DNA from: Streptomyces neyagawaensis
GTDB taxonomy: Bacteria; Actinomycetota; Actinomycetes; Streptomycetales; Streptomycetaceae
Length of the DNA: 64,000 nt
Assembly (NCBI RefSeq): GCF_023516595.1
Contig: NZ_JAMGBG010000010.1
Location: 248,001-312,000, forward strand
Direction: 5' to 3'
In this document: positions 33,947 to 42,552 of the stretch, piece after piece
How the letters are laid out: every line of letters starts with the position of its first letter
How positions within the stretch are numbered: position 1 is the stretch's first letter
The notes under the pieces: model-generated
The model's input: only the letters and a program-made list of their open reading frames with translations
Database searches by the model: none
Told to the model about the DNA's origin: nothing
Translations under genes and position numbers: made by a program

Positions 33947-36258
33947 CCGGGGCGCAGGGGAGCCGATCCCCGCGCCCGGCCACGGCAGCCCCGTCGGACC
34001 CGCCGGCGGCGCCCCCCGTCGGCGTCCACGCCGGTGAGGACGTCGTCGACGGGGTGCCGTGGCTGCCCCTGGACCACGGCACCGCGCCCCCGGCCGCGGT
34101 CGCGATCGCCCCGGCCGCCGCGTGGTCCGGGGCGTCCGCCCTCGCACCCCCGGCGTCAACGGCTCCCGTACCGGTGCCGCTGCCGGAGACCGCCGGAACG
34201 CGGGACACACCGCAGCCGCTGCGGTCCCACGGCTGCTGGTACCCCTCCGTCGACCCCAGTGGCCGACAGGTCGCGTTCATCTGCGACCGGGGCGGGGTGC
34301 CGCAACTGTGGACCGGGCCCGTCGACGGGGACGAGGTCCATCTGCTGGACTCCGATCCCCACCCGGTCAAGGAGGTGGCCTGGTCGCCGGACGGCCGCTG
34401 GATCGCCTACACCACCGCCCCCGGAGGCGGCGAGCACACCCGGGTCCTGTGCGTCCGGCCCGACGGCACCGGGCGACGCGTCCTCGCCGGTGCCGAGCCC
34501 GGCAGTTCCGCGTACCTCGGCTGCTGGCAGCACGACGGGTCGGCGGTCGCCGTCACCGTCGCCGAGCCGGTGCTCCTGCCGGCCGGGGGCGACACGGAGG
34601 AGTCGCCCGCCCGCGCGGAGCCGGGCCTCGCCGACCCGCACACGTACACGCCGGCCCGTCCGCCGGGCTGGGCCGTCCGTGACGGCCGGGCGGTGCTGCT
34701 GGGCGGCCCGCGCTACGGCGACGCCGGGCCGGCCGCCCATCTCGCGGAACGCGAGGGCGGGACCCCCCGCGAACACGACCAGGAGAGCGGCCAGGAGGCC
34801 GCGGGTGGTCTCGCCGCCTACCTCGTCGACCCCACGGGCGCGGCGGCACCCGCGCTGCTGGCGGTGGAACGCGGCGCCGCCACGCTGCGGGTGTGCGACC
34901 TCAGCAGGGACGGACGGCTCGCCCTGGTGCGCCGGGGCCCGCGCGGCCGCCGCGAGGCCCTCGTCGTGCGCACCTCCGACCTGCGGACCACGTTCGCGCT
35001 GCCGGTCGCGGACGGTGACCCGTGGATCGGCCGGTTCTCCCCCGACGCCACGACGCTGTGGCTGCGCAGCGACGCGGCCCGCGAGTTCGCCGCGCTGTTC
35101 GCCGTACGGCTGGCACCCGGGGGCGAGCAGCAGGGCATCACCGTCACCGCGGAGCGCGAGGGGTCCGGCCTGGAGCTGCTGACGTTCGGCCGCGACGGGT
35201 CCACGGCGGCCCTGGCGTGGAACGTGCGGGGGGCCACCGAGCTGGAGGTCACCACCGTCTCGGGCACCGCCGGCGTCGCGTCGGTGGGGGTGCGGCGGTC
35301 CGTGTCGCTGCCGCACGAGGTGGTGACCCGGATGGCGCGGGCCGGCGGGGGGCCGGAGCTGGTGCTGGCGCTGTCCGGGTCGCAGCGGCGGCCCGGCGTG
35401 TGGTGGCTCTCCGAGGGCGCCCCACGGCGCACCATGTGGTCCTCGCGCGACGAGGACGCCGTACCTCCGGGCCGTTCGCCCGTGCGTCCCGTGCCGCTGC
35501 GGCCGGTCGCGCGGGACGGGCTGCCGCTGAGCGGCTGGTACTACCGGGCGCCGGGTCGGGCCCCGGGGCAGCCGGCGCCCTGTGTGATCCATCTGCACGG
35601 CGGTCCCGAGGAGCAGGAACGGCCCGTGTTCAACCCGCTGTACCACGAGTTGTCGGGCCGGGGGCTCGACATCTTCGCGCCGGACGTGCGCGGTTCCTCC
35701 GGGCACGGCCGGTCGTTCGTCGACGCCGATCTCGGCACGGGACGGTTCGCCGCGATCGAGGACGTCGCCGACTGCGCGGCCCACATCGTGGAGGCCGGGC
35801 TCGCCGATCCGCGGCGGCTGGCCGTCATGGGCCGCTCGTACGGCGGCTATCTGGTGATGGCCTCGCTCGTGTGGCACCCGGAGCTGTTCCGTACGGGTGT
35901 CGCGGCGTGCGGTATGTCGGACTTCGCGACGTTCTATGCCGGGACCGAGCCGTGGATCGCGGAGTCGGCCGCACACAAGTACGGCCATCCCGAACACGAC
36001 CGGGACCTGCTGCACTCGCTGTCCCCGATGACCCGGATCGACGCGCTACGGGTACCGGTGCTCACCGTCCACGGCGAGCACGACACGAACGTGCCGCTCG
36101 GCGAGTCCGAGCAGTTCGTGCGCGCGGCCCGCGAGCGGGGCCTGGAGGCCGAGCTGCTGCTGTTGCGCAACGAGGGCCACGACTTCCTGCGCGCGGACAG
36201 CCGACGGATCTTCCGCCGCACCGCGGCCGACTGGATCGAACGCCACGTCGCGGAGTGA
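33919..36258 (+). CDS. S9-family (prolyl oligopeptidase-like) serine peptidase
   Basis: ATG 33919 overlaps the end of asnO by 28 bp; GGAG lies very close, so the exact start is uncertain. The product is about 779 residues. A Pro/Ala-rich N-terminus is followed by a beta-propeller (WYPSVDPSGRQVAFICDRGG, VAWSPDGRWIAYTTAP) and an alpha/beta hydrolase domain from about 530. The catalytic triad is visible: Ser640 in GRSYGGY, Asp722 in GEHDTNVP and His754 in NEGHDF. No signal peptide, so it acts in the cytosol. In the NAGGN system a peptidase (M42) accompanies the amidotransferase; here an S9 enzyme may play that part. Confidence 0.9.
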   Translation: MAANARNQLTGAQGSRSPRPATAAPSDPPAAPPVGVHAGEDVVDGVPWLPLDHGTAPPAAVAIAPAAAWSGASALAPPASTAPVPVPLPETAGTRDTPQPLRSHGCWYPSVDPSGRQVAFICDRGGVPQLWTGPVDGDEVHLLDSDPHPVKEVAWSPDGRWIAYTTAPGGGEHTRVLCVRPDGTGRRVLAGAEPGSSAYLGCWQHDGSAVAVTVAEPVLLPAGGDTEESPARAEPGLADPHTYTPARPPGWAVRDGRAVLLGGPRYGDAGPAAHLAEREGGTPREHDQESGQEAAGGLAAYLVDPTGAAAPALLAVERGAATLRVCDLSRDGRLALVRRGPRGRREALVVRTSDLRTTFALPVADGDPWIGRFSPDATTLWLRSDAAREFAALFAVRLAPGGEQQGITVTAEREGSGLELLTFGRDGSTAALAWNVRGATELEVTTVSGTAGVASVGVRRSVSLPHEVVTRMARAGGGPELVLALSGSQRRPGVWWLSEGAPRRTMWSSRDEDAVPPGRSPVRPVPLRPVARDGLPLSGWYYRAPGRAPGQPAPCVIHLHGGPEEQERPVFNPLYHELSGRGLDIFAPDVRGSSGHGRSFVDADLGTGRFAAIEDVADCAAHIVEAGLADPRRLAVMGRSYGGYLVMASLVWHPELFRTGVAACGMSDFATFYAGTEPWIAESAAHKYGHPEHDRDLLHSLSPMTRIDALRVPVLTVHGEHDTNVPLGESEQFVRAARERGLEAELLLLRNEGHDFLRADSRRIFRRTAADWIERHVAE

Positions 36259-36377
36259 CCACCACCCGAACCTCAAATAGCGGACATATATGGCGAATCG
36301 ACGCATGGGCGGCCCGGCCACGGGCACTCGCCCGCCGAGCGGACATCCCCCACCCGCGAGGACACAAGGAGTCGATC

Positions 36378-36659
36378 ATGGTCATCAAGAAGATGCACGA
36401 CATGGGCATCCGCAGTGAGCACGCCTACATCGCCGCCATGGCGTCCATCGGCCTGACCGTCGTCGCCTGGGCGGGGTCCCTCAAGATGGAGCCCGGCACC
36501 GGGCTGGACCGCGCGGACCGCTGGGGCCTGTTCGTCGGCGAGTGGGCGCCCACCTTCTTCGGCCTCGGCCTCGCCCTGTCGCACTACGAGCAGCAGGACG
36601 GCACCCTGACCGCCACCGTCCACGAACTGCGCGACCAACGCGAGCAGAAGGCCGGCTGA
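36378..36659 (+). CDS. Small membrane protein at the end of the ligase-asnO-peptidase block
   Basis: A 93-residue protein with AAGGAG seven bases before ATG 36378. There is one clear membrane helix (AYIAAMASIGLTVVAWAGSL) and a possible second (WGLFVGEWAPTFFGLGLALS), followed by a charged cytoplasmic tail (ATVHELRDQREQKAG). It lies 119 bp after the peptidase gene and before a strong terminator, so it closes the unit. Family not recognised. A role in export or sensing of the product is possible but unsupported. Confidence 0.72.
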   Translation: MVIKKMHDMGIRSEHAYIAAMASIGLTVVAWAGSLKMEPGTGLDRADRWGLFVGEWAPTFFGLGLALSHYEQQDGTLTATVHELRDQREQKAG

Positions 36660-36721
36660 CCGCGCGGGCTCCCTCGACGCGGACCCGGCGCACAGGCGCA
36701 CCCGAGGCGCACCGGATTCTC

Positions 36722-36750
36722 TGACACCGCAGGGTTCCCCTGTGGTGTCA
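36722..36750. terminator. Bidirectional hairpin terminator
   Basis: TGACACCGCAGGG (36722-36734) pairs with CCCTGTGGTGTCA (36738-36750): 13 pairs including one G-U, 3-base loop. It lies between the convergent small membrane gene and the phosphatase gene and includes the stop codon of the latter. Confidence 0.85.
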
Positions 36751-38865
36751 ACCGCTGCTTCCGTGGTCGCCTTCGTGGTGCAGCAGGAGCAGCGCGATGT
36801 CGTCCGTGCGCTGGCCGGGCGGACCGGCCTTCTCGACCAGATCGTCGATGACCACGTCCAGGTCCCGGGTGTCGGCGCGCGCGAGGTGCTGTGCGAGACG
36901 GGCGATGCAGTCGTCCAGGTCGACGCCGGGTGTCTCCACGAGACCGTCGGTGTAGAAGGCGAGCGTCATTCCCGGGGTCAGCGGGATCTCCGTCACCGGG
37001 TAGACGGCGCGCGGGTCGACGCCGAGGACAGGGCCGGGCGGGACCGCGAGGGGCCGGGTGTCGCCGTCGGGCAGGCGCAGCAGGGGCGGCGGGTGCCCGG
37101 CGCTGGCGAGGCTCACCCGACCCTCGCCGAGGTCGAGGTGGGCGTAGAGGCAGCTGGTGAACAGGTCGGGGGCGAGATCGGTGAGGAGCCGGTTGGTCCG
37201 GGCGAGAACCTCGCCGGGGGGTGTGCCGAGGGTGGCATGGGCGTAGACACCGGTGCGGACCTGGCCCATGAGCGCGGCGGCGGCCACATTGTGGCCCTGG
37301 ACGTCGCCGATGACGGCCGCGACGGCGGTGTCGCCGAAGCGGATCAGGTCGTAGAAGTCCCCGCCGATCTCCATACCGCGGGTGGCGGGCAGATAACGGG
37401 CGGCGATCCGCAGACCGGGGACCGTGGGCAGCGTGCGCGGGAGCAGGGCCTGCTGGAGGCCGTGGGCGAGTTCGAGCTTGGTGTCGTAGAGGCGGGCGCG
37501 GTCGAGGGCCTGGGCGATGAGCCCGGCGAGCGACGTCATCACCGCCCGCTCCTCGGCCTCGAACTCGTGGGGGGTGTCGTAGGAGAGGACGCAGATGCCC
37601 ACCAGACGGCCGGTGATGATCAGCGGCAGGAAGGCCCATGCCTGTTTGCCGCTGGCGACGGGCGCCTCGGGGTAGAGGCGCTCCATCTCCTCGGGAGCGC
37701 CGTAGAACGCGGGGACCCCGCTGCTCAGGGCGCGCCCGGCCGGGGTGAACGCGGTGTCGAGGGGCAGGCCGTCGAGACGGGCGATGGCCTCGGGGGAATA
37801 GCCCCGGTAGCCGATGATGTGGAGTTTCCCGGCCTCGGCGGCGGACAGCACGAGCCCGTGGGCGCCGAAGGCGGGCATGACCTGGTCGGCGACCACGTCG
37901 ACGACGTCCTGCACACCGACGACCTCGGTGAGGGCGGCGGCCAGGTGGGTGAGCTGGTACAGCCGGCCCGCGCGGGACGGCGTCACGGTACTCGTGGACC
38001 GGGAATCCTCCGGCGCGGTGCCGCGCGGCACGACCCGGACGCTGATGCCGCTGGTGTCCGGGTAGAGGTGGATGTCGAGCCACTGGCCGGGCGGCCGGCA
38101 GGCCGAGAACGACACCGGTTCCCGTGTGATCACCGCGGCACGGTAGCGGTCCTCGTGGACGGGGTCGTCGAGCCAGCGCACGGCCTGCCACGGCAGGGTG
38201 CCCAGCAGTTGTTCGGGCTCCCGCCCGAACAGCTCGCCCGCGCCCTTGCTGACGTAGGTGAAGCGGCCCTCCAGGTCCAGGGCGCAGCTGCCGCCGGGCA
38301 GGCGCTCCACGAAGTCCGCCAGGGCCATCTCCTCACTGACGGACGGGCGGCCGGCCCCGGCGGGGACGACACGGGGGAGGGCGGCGGGCACCGGCGCGCC
38401 GTCGTGCGCCTCCGCCTCGTCCAGCAGCCGGGCCAGACGTCTGCACCGGGACTCGATGTGGCCCCGCTCGCGAGCCGTCATGTACGGGGGGCGGCCGGTC
38501 GGCCACATCAGCAGCAGCGTCCCCCAGCGCCGGGCGCCGGTGACCGGGGCGGCAGCCAGGGCCAGCGGGTACGGCAGGACCATCGCGGTGCGCGGGAAGG
38601 AGTGGGCCATCTCCTCCTGGCTGCCGACCCACACCATGCGGCCCTCGCGGGCGGCGACCGCCACGGGTGCCGGCGCGGCGACCGGGACGCGCGCCCAGGG
38701 CGCGGCGAACTCGGCCGGCGCGCCGCTCAGCAGATGCAGGCGCAGCGCTTCCTCGTCCGGTGTGAGCAGATAGAGGGCGCCAATGGACGCGCCGATCCCC
38801 CGCACGGTCTCCGCGAACACGGCGTCCAGCGCATGGGCGGCAGCCGGATCACTCGTGCCGGTCAC
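36748..38865 (-). CDS. GAF-PAS-GAF-SpoIIE (PP2C-type) protein phosphatase
   Basis: A 705-residue signalling phosphatase. The N-terminal GAF-like domain spans about 8-150. A PAS domain (about 185-290; CALDLEGRFTYVSKGAGELF) follows, then a second GAF (about 315-465; FLPLIITGRLVGICVLSYDT) and a SpoIIE/PP2C domain (about 480-695; LLPRTLPTVPGLRIAARYLP, GGDFYDL, AAVIGDVQGHNVAAAALM, FYTDGLVETPG, DDIALLLL). The metal aspartates of GGDFYD, GDVQGH and TDG are present. Such enzymes dephosphorylate anti-anti-sigma factors in Streptomyces stress and development pathways. No anti-sigma or STAS partner lies in the window. Confidence 0.93.
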   Translation of the reverse strand: MTGTSDPAAAHALDAVFAETVRGIGASIGALYLLTPDEEALRLHLLSGAPAEFAAPWARVPVAAPAPVAVAAREGRMVWVGSQEEMAHSFPRTAMVLPYPLALAAAPVTGARRWGTLLLMWPTGRPPYMTARERGHIESRCRRLARLLDEAEAHDGAPVPAALPRVVPAGAGRPSVSEEMALADFVERLPGGSCALDLEGRFTYVSKGAGELFGREPEQLLGTLPWQAVRWLDDPVHEDRYRAAVITREPVSFSACRPPGQWLDIHLYPDTSGISVRVVPRGTAPEDSRSTSTVTPSRAGRLYQLTHLAAALTEVVGVQDVVDVVADQVMPAFGAHGLVLSAAEAGKLHIIGYRGYSPEAIARLDGLPLDTAFTPAGRALSSGVPAFYGAPEEMERLYPEAPVASGKQAWAFLPLIITGRLVGICVLSYDTPHEFEAEERAVMTSLAGLIAQALDRARLYDTKLELAHGLQQALLPRTLPTVPGLRIAARYLPATRGMEIGGDFYDLIRFGDTAVAAVIGDVQGHNVAAAALMGQVRTGVYAHATLGTPPGEVLARTNRLLTDLAPDLFTSCLYAHLDLGEGRVSLASAGHPPPLLRLPDGDTRPLAVPPGPVLGVDPRAVYPVTEIPLTPGMTLAFYTDGLVETPGVDLDDCIARLAQHLARADTRDLDVVIDDLVEKAGPPGQRTDDIALLLLHHEGDHGSSG

Positions 38866-38976
38866 GAGGCACCTCCAGCGTCGCGGGCCACGGCCGGACG
38901 GCCGTGGACGGGCCGCCGGCTCCCCTCGGGTACGGCACGGCAGGCCCCACGTGCCCGAGTGCCCTCACGCGCGACG

Positions 38977-40635
38977 TTACGCCGCCCCCGTACGGTCGGC
39001 ATGCCGGAACGGGTTGGGCAGCGGGAGGTAGCGGGCGTCCGCGCCGTCGGCCCGCGTCCAGCGCAGCAGCAGGTTCGTCTTGCCGGGCAGCGTCGGCGCG
39101 TCGAGGAGGTCCTCGACGCCGGGCACGTCGCGGTGCCGCGCCAATTCCCCGCGTACGGCCGCCCACACGTCGACCCCCGGGTGGTGTTCGGCCACGGCCG
39201 CCGCGACCTCCAGGACGTTGTTGACGAACAGGCAGTACACCAACCGCTCCCAGCCCGCCTCACGGGTCACGTCCGGCAGGAGCTTCACGCCCTCGGCGTC
39301 CCGGTAGAGGACCTGGACGGGGGTGCCGGCGGTGCCGCAGGCGACGAGCGTGTTCTGGAGGTGGGCCTCCAGAACGACACCGTGGTGGTGGAACGCGCCG
39401 AGAGCCGGGGGCACGACCGCCCGCAGATACGCCCTCCACCAGGCGTCGGGGGCGGCGGTGCGGACCAGCGGGTTGCCCGGGAACGCCGCGGTGTCCTCGG
39501 TGAGCGCGGCGCCGAGGACGGCGGTCGTGCCGGGGGCCAGATGCCCGGCCAGTCCGTCGCGGACCAGGACCGCGAGCTCCTCGAACGCGAAGGCGGCGGT
39601 GCGGTAGCCGCGGTCGCTCAGCCAGGCGCCGTCCGGCAGCGCGGCGAAGGCCGCGCGGGCCGCCGCGTCGGTGCGGCGCAGCTTGAGCAGGTCGTGCCGC
39701 CACAGACGGCGCACGTCGTTGGTGATCCGCACGTCCAGACTGAACTTGAGGAAGAGGTCCGGCTCGAAGGGGCCCGGCTCGGAGGCTTTCGCCGCGGTCC
39801 GGGCCGTCGCCGCGGCCCCGCCGGGGTTCCCCCGCAGGGTCTCCCCGGGCACGTACACGGTGCGGATCGCGGCCGTCGGCCACACCTCGCCCGTCGTGTG
39901 CCCCAGCCGTATCAGCCGGCCGTCGGCGAAGGCCTCTGCCAACCCCTCGCCCACCAGGTCGAGTTGCCAGGGGTGGGCGGGCAGCAGCCGGTAACCGGGC
40001 GGGGCCGTGCCCAGGGCGTCGAGGGCGGTGGTGTCGCCCTCCTCGACGACGGTGTCCTCGCGGATCCCGAGCAGCGTCAGCGGGAAACCGGCGTACGCCT
40101 CCGGCGCGTAGGGCAGCCAGGCGGCGGCCGGACCGCCGCCGCGTGCCTTGGGGGCGGGATGGTACGGGTGCCCGGTGATCAGCGACTGCTCGGACCGCCG
40201 GTACGGGTCCTCCGGTGGCGTCGCCTGAGCACGTGCCGTGAGGAAGGCGGCCACGACCGCGCGGCTGTCGAGCATCTCGGCGGGCAGCTCGGGGTTGGCC
40301 AGGCCGGTGCGAAGGCGGAGTTCGTCGGCGGCGAGGTCGACGAACTCGGCGTGGGTCAGCCGACGCCAGGTACCACCCGTGAACATCTCGGGGTCTGTGG
40401 GGCGGCGGGTGCCGTCGGTGAGCACCTCGGGGTCGGTGGGGCGGCGGGTGCCCCGGACGCGCAGGAGGCGGCCGCTCGCCGCGAGGCGGTGCACACCGGG
40501 TCCGACGGGCTCCCCCGCATCCCGCAGGAGGCAGTTGAGCAGCGGCGCGGCGGCATAGCCGTCGGCGGCGGTGCTGTCGGCGGCGGTGCCGTCGGCGCGG
40601 GGCGGGTTGGCGTCCACGGGGTCCATTCGTTCCAC
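38977..40635 (-). CDS. IucA/IucC-family NRPS-independent siderophore synthetase
   Basis: A 552-residue synthetase with the family motifs SLITGHPYHPAPKARGG, LLPAHPWQLDLV, LKFSLDVRITNDVRRL (catalytic K..L..TS..R region in diverged form), VVLEAHLQNTLV and LYRDAEGVKLL. These enzymes use ATP to join a carboxylate such as citrate, succinyl or 2-oxoglutarate units to an amine. GTG 40635 is the start (an ATG follows three codons later). An internal 13-residue tandem duplication lies at residues 63-88. It is divergent from a second IucA/IucC gene with 155 bp between. No decarboxylase, N-hydroxylase or transporter gene is next to the pair, so the siderophore is unknown. Confidence 0.92.
   Translation of the reverse strand: MERMDPVDANPPRADGTAADSTAADGYAAAPLLNCLLRDAGEPVGPGVHRLAASGRLLRVRGTRRPTDPEVLTDGTRRPTDPEMFTGGTWRRLTHAEFVDLAADELRLRTGLANPELPAEMLDSRAVVAAFLTARAQATPPEDPYRRSEQSLITGHPYHPAPKARGGGPAAAWLPYAPEAYAGFPLTLLGIREDTVVEEGDTTALDALGTAPPGYRLLPAHPWQLDLVGEGLAEAFADGRLIRLGHTTGEVWPTAAIRTVYVPGETLRGNPGGAAATARTAAKASEPGPFEPDLFLKFSLDVRITNDVRRLWRHDLLKLRRTDAAARAAFAALPDGAWLSDRGYRTAAFAFEELAVLVRDGLAGHLAPGTTAVLGAALTEDTAAFPGNPLVRTAAPDAWWRAYLRAVVPPALGAFHHHGVVLEAHLQNTLVACGTAGTPVQVLYRDAEGVKLLPDVTREAGWERLVYCLFVNNVLEVAAAVAEHHPGVDVWAAVRGELARHRDVPGVEDLLDAPTLPGKTNLLLRWTRADGADARYLPLPNPFRHADRTGAA
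40372..40449 (-). repeat. Two 39-bp tandem units inside the siderophore synthetase gene
   Basis: The two units encode TRRPTDPEVLTDG and TRRPTDPEMFTGG back to back (residues 63-75 and 76-88). Most bases are identical. The unit is in frame, so the product gains a 13-residue insertion compared with a single-copy form. Confidence 0.85.
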
Positions 40636-40790
40636 ATACGGTGCATGTGTGATCAGTATGTCTGCCCGTCGTGGCTCGTCCCGCCGCCCTCACGCGTCGC
40701 CGCGGAGGCGGGCGGGCAGTGGTCGTACGCCGTTGTCGACGCGGTGCCCGTACCCGCCCGTCGCCGTTCCCGCACCCTAGGAGCCCGTCC

Positions 40791-42293
40791 GTGGACCGTC
40801 ACCCGATGTCCGATGCCGAGGCGGCGCTCGACGCCGAGCTGGGCGCCGTACGCCCCGATCTGGCGCCGCCGTACGCGGCGGGGCTCCCCGGTGCCCGGGC
40901 GGCCGTGCTGGCGCGGCTGTGGCGGGGCCTCACGCACGAGCCGCTGCCCTGGGTGGCGCGCCGGGAGAGGGCCGGGGGCGACGGCGTGACGCTCCTGCTG
41001 GCGGACGGCCGCCGGCTGCACGGCCCGGCGGTGGACCCGTACGCCACGGACGTACCGGTCGAGCAGGTGTGGCTGGACGGGCGGCCGTACGACCGTCCGG
41101 CGCGGCTGATGAGCGCGCTGGCGGTGCCGCACAGTGCCGCCTTCGCCGCCGAACTCGACCACAGCGCGGCCTCGTTGGCGCTGTCGCGGGCCGGACGGCC
41201 GGCGGTGGCGGGGACGCCGGAGACGAGCTGGGAGTGGGAGCAGTCGGTGGTGGACGGGCATCCCTTCCACCCCAACTGCCGTTCCCGGCCCGGGTTCTCC
41301 GCCGCCGATCAGCTGGCGTACGGGCCCGAGCACCGGCAGGTCGTGTCGCTGGGGCTGGCGCCCGTGGACGAGGCACTGGTGGTCGGGGAGTGGCCGGAGC
41401 GGTTCCGGGACGGCGGTCGGGTGCTGGTGCCGGTCCATCCGTGGCAGGCGGCACATGTGCTCAAGTGCCCTCTGGAGGAGGTGATCGAGGCGCATCCCCT
41501 GATGGCGTTGCGCACCCTCGCCCTCGCGGACGGCGGGGCGCATGTGAAGACGGCGTTGAGCGCCCGGCTGACGTCCTCCGTGCGGGACATCTCGGTCTAC
41601 TCGATCGAGACGTCGGCGATCGTGTCGGACTTCATGGCGGAGGTCGCCTCCCGCACGGACGGTCTGCTGCACGTGACGCGTACGCTCGGCGCGGTCACCG
41701 CCGGTTCCCCGGATCTGGCGGCGGTGCTGCGGGAGTCACCGGAGAGGTACGTGGACACGGCCACCGGTGAGCGGGTCGTCCCCGTGGGCGCGCTGGCGGC
41801 GACCGGACTGCCCGGGTCGCCGTCGTGGCTGGCGGATTTCTGCCGACTCGCGCTCACGGTCTGCCTCCGGCTGCTCGACCTGGGGGTGGCGTTGGAGGCG
41901 CACGGCCAGAACCTCCTGGTGGTGCTCTCGCCGTCGGGTGCCCCTGTGCGGCTCGTCTACCGCGACCTCGCGGACATCAGGGTGAGCCCGGCCCGGCTGG
42001 CCCGGCACGGCGTCGCGGCGCCCGCGATGACCGGCCGCATCATCACGGACGACGAGACGACCCTGCGGCGCAAGCTGTTCGGCGCGCTGATCACGGGCAC
42101 GCTCGGGGCGACGGCGGGTTCGACGCCCGTGCTGCGCGAGGCGCTCGCCGCCGCCGTACGGGACGTGCCGCCGACCGCCGATCTGGCCACGTTGACGGAG
42201 GGGCCGGTACCGACGAAGGCGTTGACGCTGATGCGTCTTTCGCCGGAGCGGCCGGGTGACATCTGGGCGGAACTGCCGACTCCGCTGCGGTGA
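40791..42293 (+). CDS. IucA/IucC-family NRPS-independent siderophore synthetase
   Basis: A 500-residue synthetase starting at GTG 40791, preceded by TAGGAG at 6 bp; the frame is open from 40671, but that part is arginine-rich and overlaps the promoter region. Motifs: VVDGHPFHPNCRSRPGFSAA, VPVHPWQAAHVL, KTALSARLTSSVRDISVYSI (canonical K-T-..-S-..-T-S-..-R pattern), ALEAHGQNLLVVL and VYRDLADIRV. It differs clearly from the divergent partner, whose nucleotide/substrate loop is diverged, so the two probably catalyse successive condensations. The iron box of DmdR1 type was not found between them. Confidence 0.92.
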   Translation: MDRHPMSDAEAALDAELGAVRPDLAPPYAAGLPGARAAVLARLWRGLTHEPLPWVARRERAGGDGVTLLLADGRRLHGPAVDPYATDVPVEQVWLDGRPYDRPARLMSALAVPHSAAFAAELDHSAASLALSRAGRPAVAGTPETSWEWEQSVVDGHPFHPNCRSRPGFSAADQLAYGPEHRQVVSLGLAPVDEALVVGEWPERFRDGGRVLVPVHPWQAAHVLKCPLEEVIEAHPLMALRTLALADGGAHVKTALSARLTSSVRDISVYSIETSAIVSDFMAEVASRTDGLLHVTRTLGAVTAGSPDLAAVLRESPERYVDTATGERVVPVGALAATGLPGSPSWLADFCRLALTVCLRLLDLGVALEAHGQNLLVVLSPSGAPVRLVYRDLADIRVSPARLARHGVAAPAMTGRIITDDETTLRRKLFGALITGTLGATAGSTPVLREALAAAVRDVPPTADLATLTEGPVPTKALTLMRLSPERPGDIWAELPTPLR

Positions 42294-42443
42294 GGCACGT
42301 CCGGCCGACCGGGTGCGGGACTTGTCGCCCGGCCCGGTCAGGGGCTTGGCACTTCGCCCGGTCAAGGGCTGGTCACCCGGCCCGGTGCGAGGCTCGTCAA
42401 CCACTCGTGGGCGGTCGGGAGTCGTCCCGGCGGCCGGGGTGAA

Positions 42444-42483
42444 CACCCGCCGCTCTCCCCGCGTTCGGGGCGCGCGGCGGGTG
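42444..42483 (+). terminator. Two-tier hairpin terminator after the siderophore synthetase gene
   Basis: CACCCGCCGC (42444-42453) pairs with GCGGCGGGTG (42474-42483). Inside, CCCC (42457-42460) pairs with GGGG (42467-42470) across GCGTTC, with 3-base internal loops on both sides. Three imperfect tandem units around CCCGGTCA-GGGCT lie just before it (about 42318-42400). Confidence 0.75.
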
Positions 42484-42552
42484 CCGTTGTCCGGCGGGTG
42501 AACGGGCGGTCTCGTTTTGAAGCGCGGGCCACCTGATCAATAGGATCCGCCG

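Noticed and set aside
40634..40661. ACATAC/GTATGT inverted repeat as a DmdR1 iron box
   Set aside because: It does not resemble the TTAGGTTAGGCTAACCTAA-type iron box. The spacer is 16 bp and it overlaps a start codon.
36742..40989. Very long open frame (1415 codons) on the plus strand
   Set aside because: It is antisense to the SpoIIE phosphatase and a siderophore synthetase, both with clear domain motifs. Its composition (Gly/Arg/Val-rich) is that of a shadow frame in high-G+C DNA.
38977..42293. Assignment of the siderophore pair to desferrioxamine (DesD) synthesis
   Set aside because: There is no lysine decarboxylase, N-hydroxylase or acyltransferase gene nearby, and two synthetases are present instead of one.
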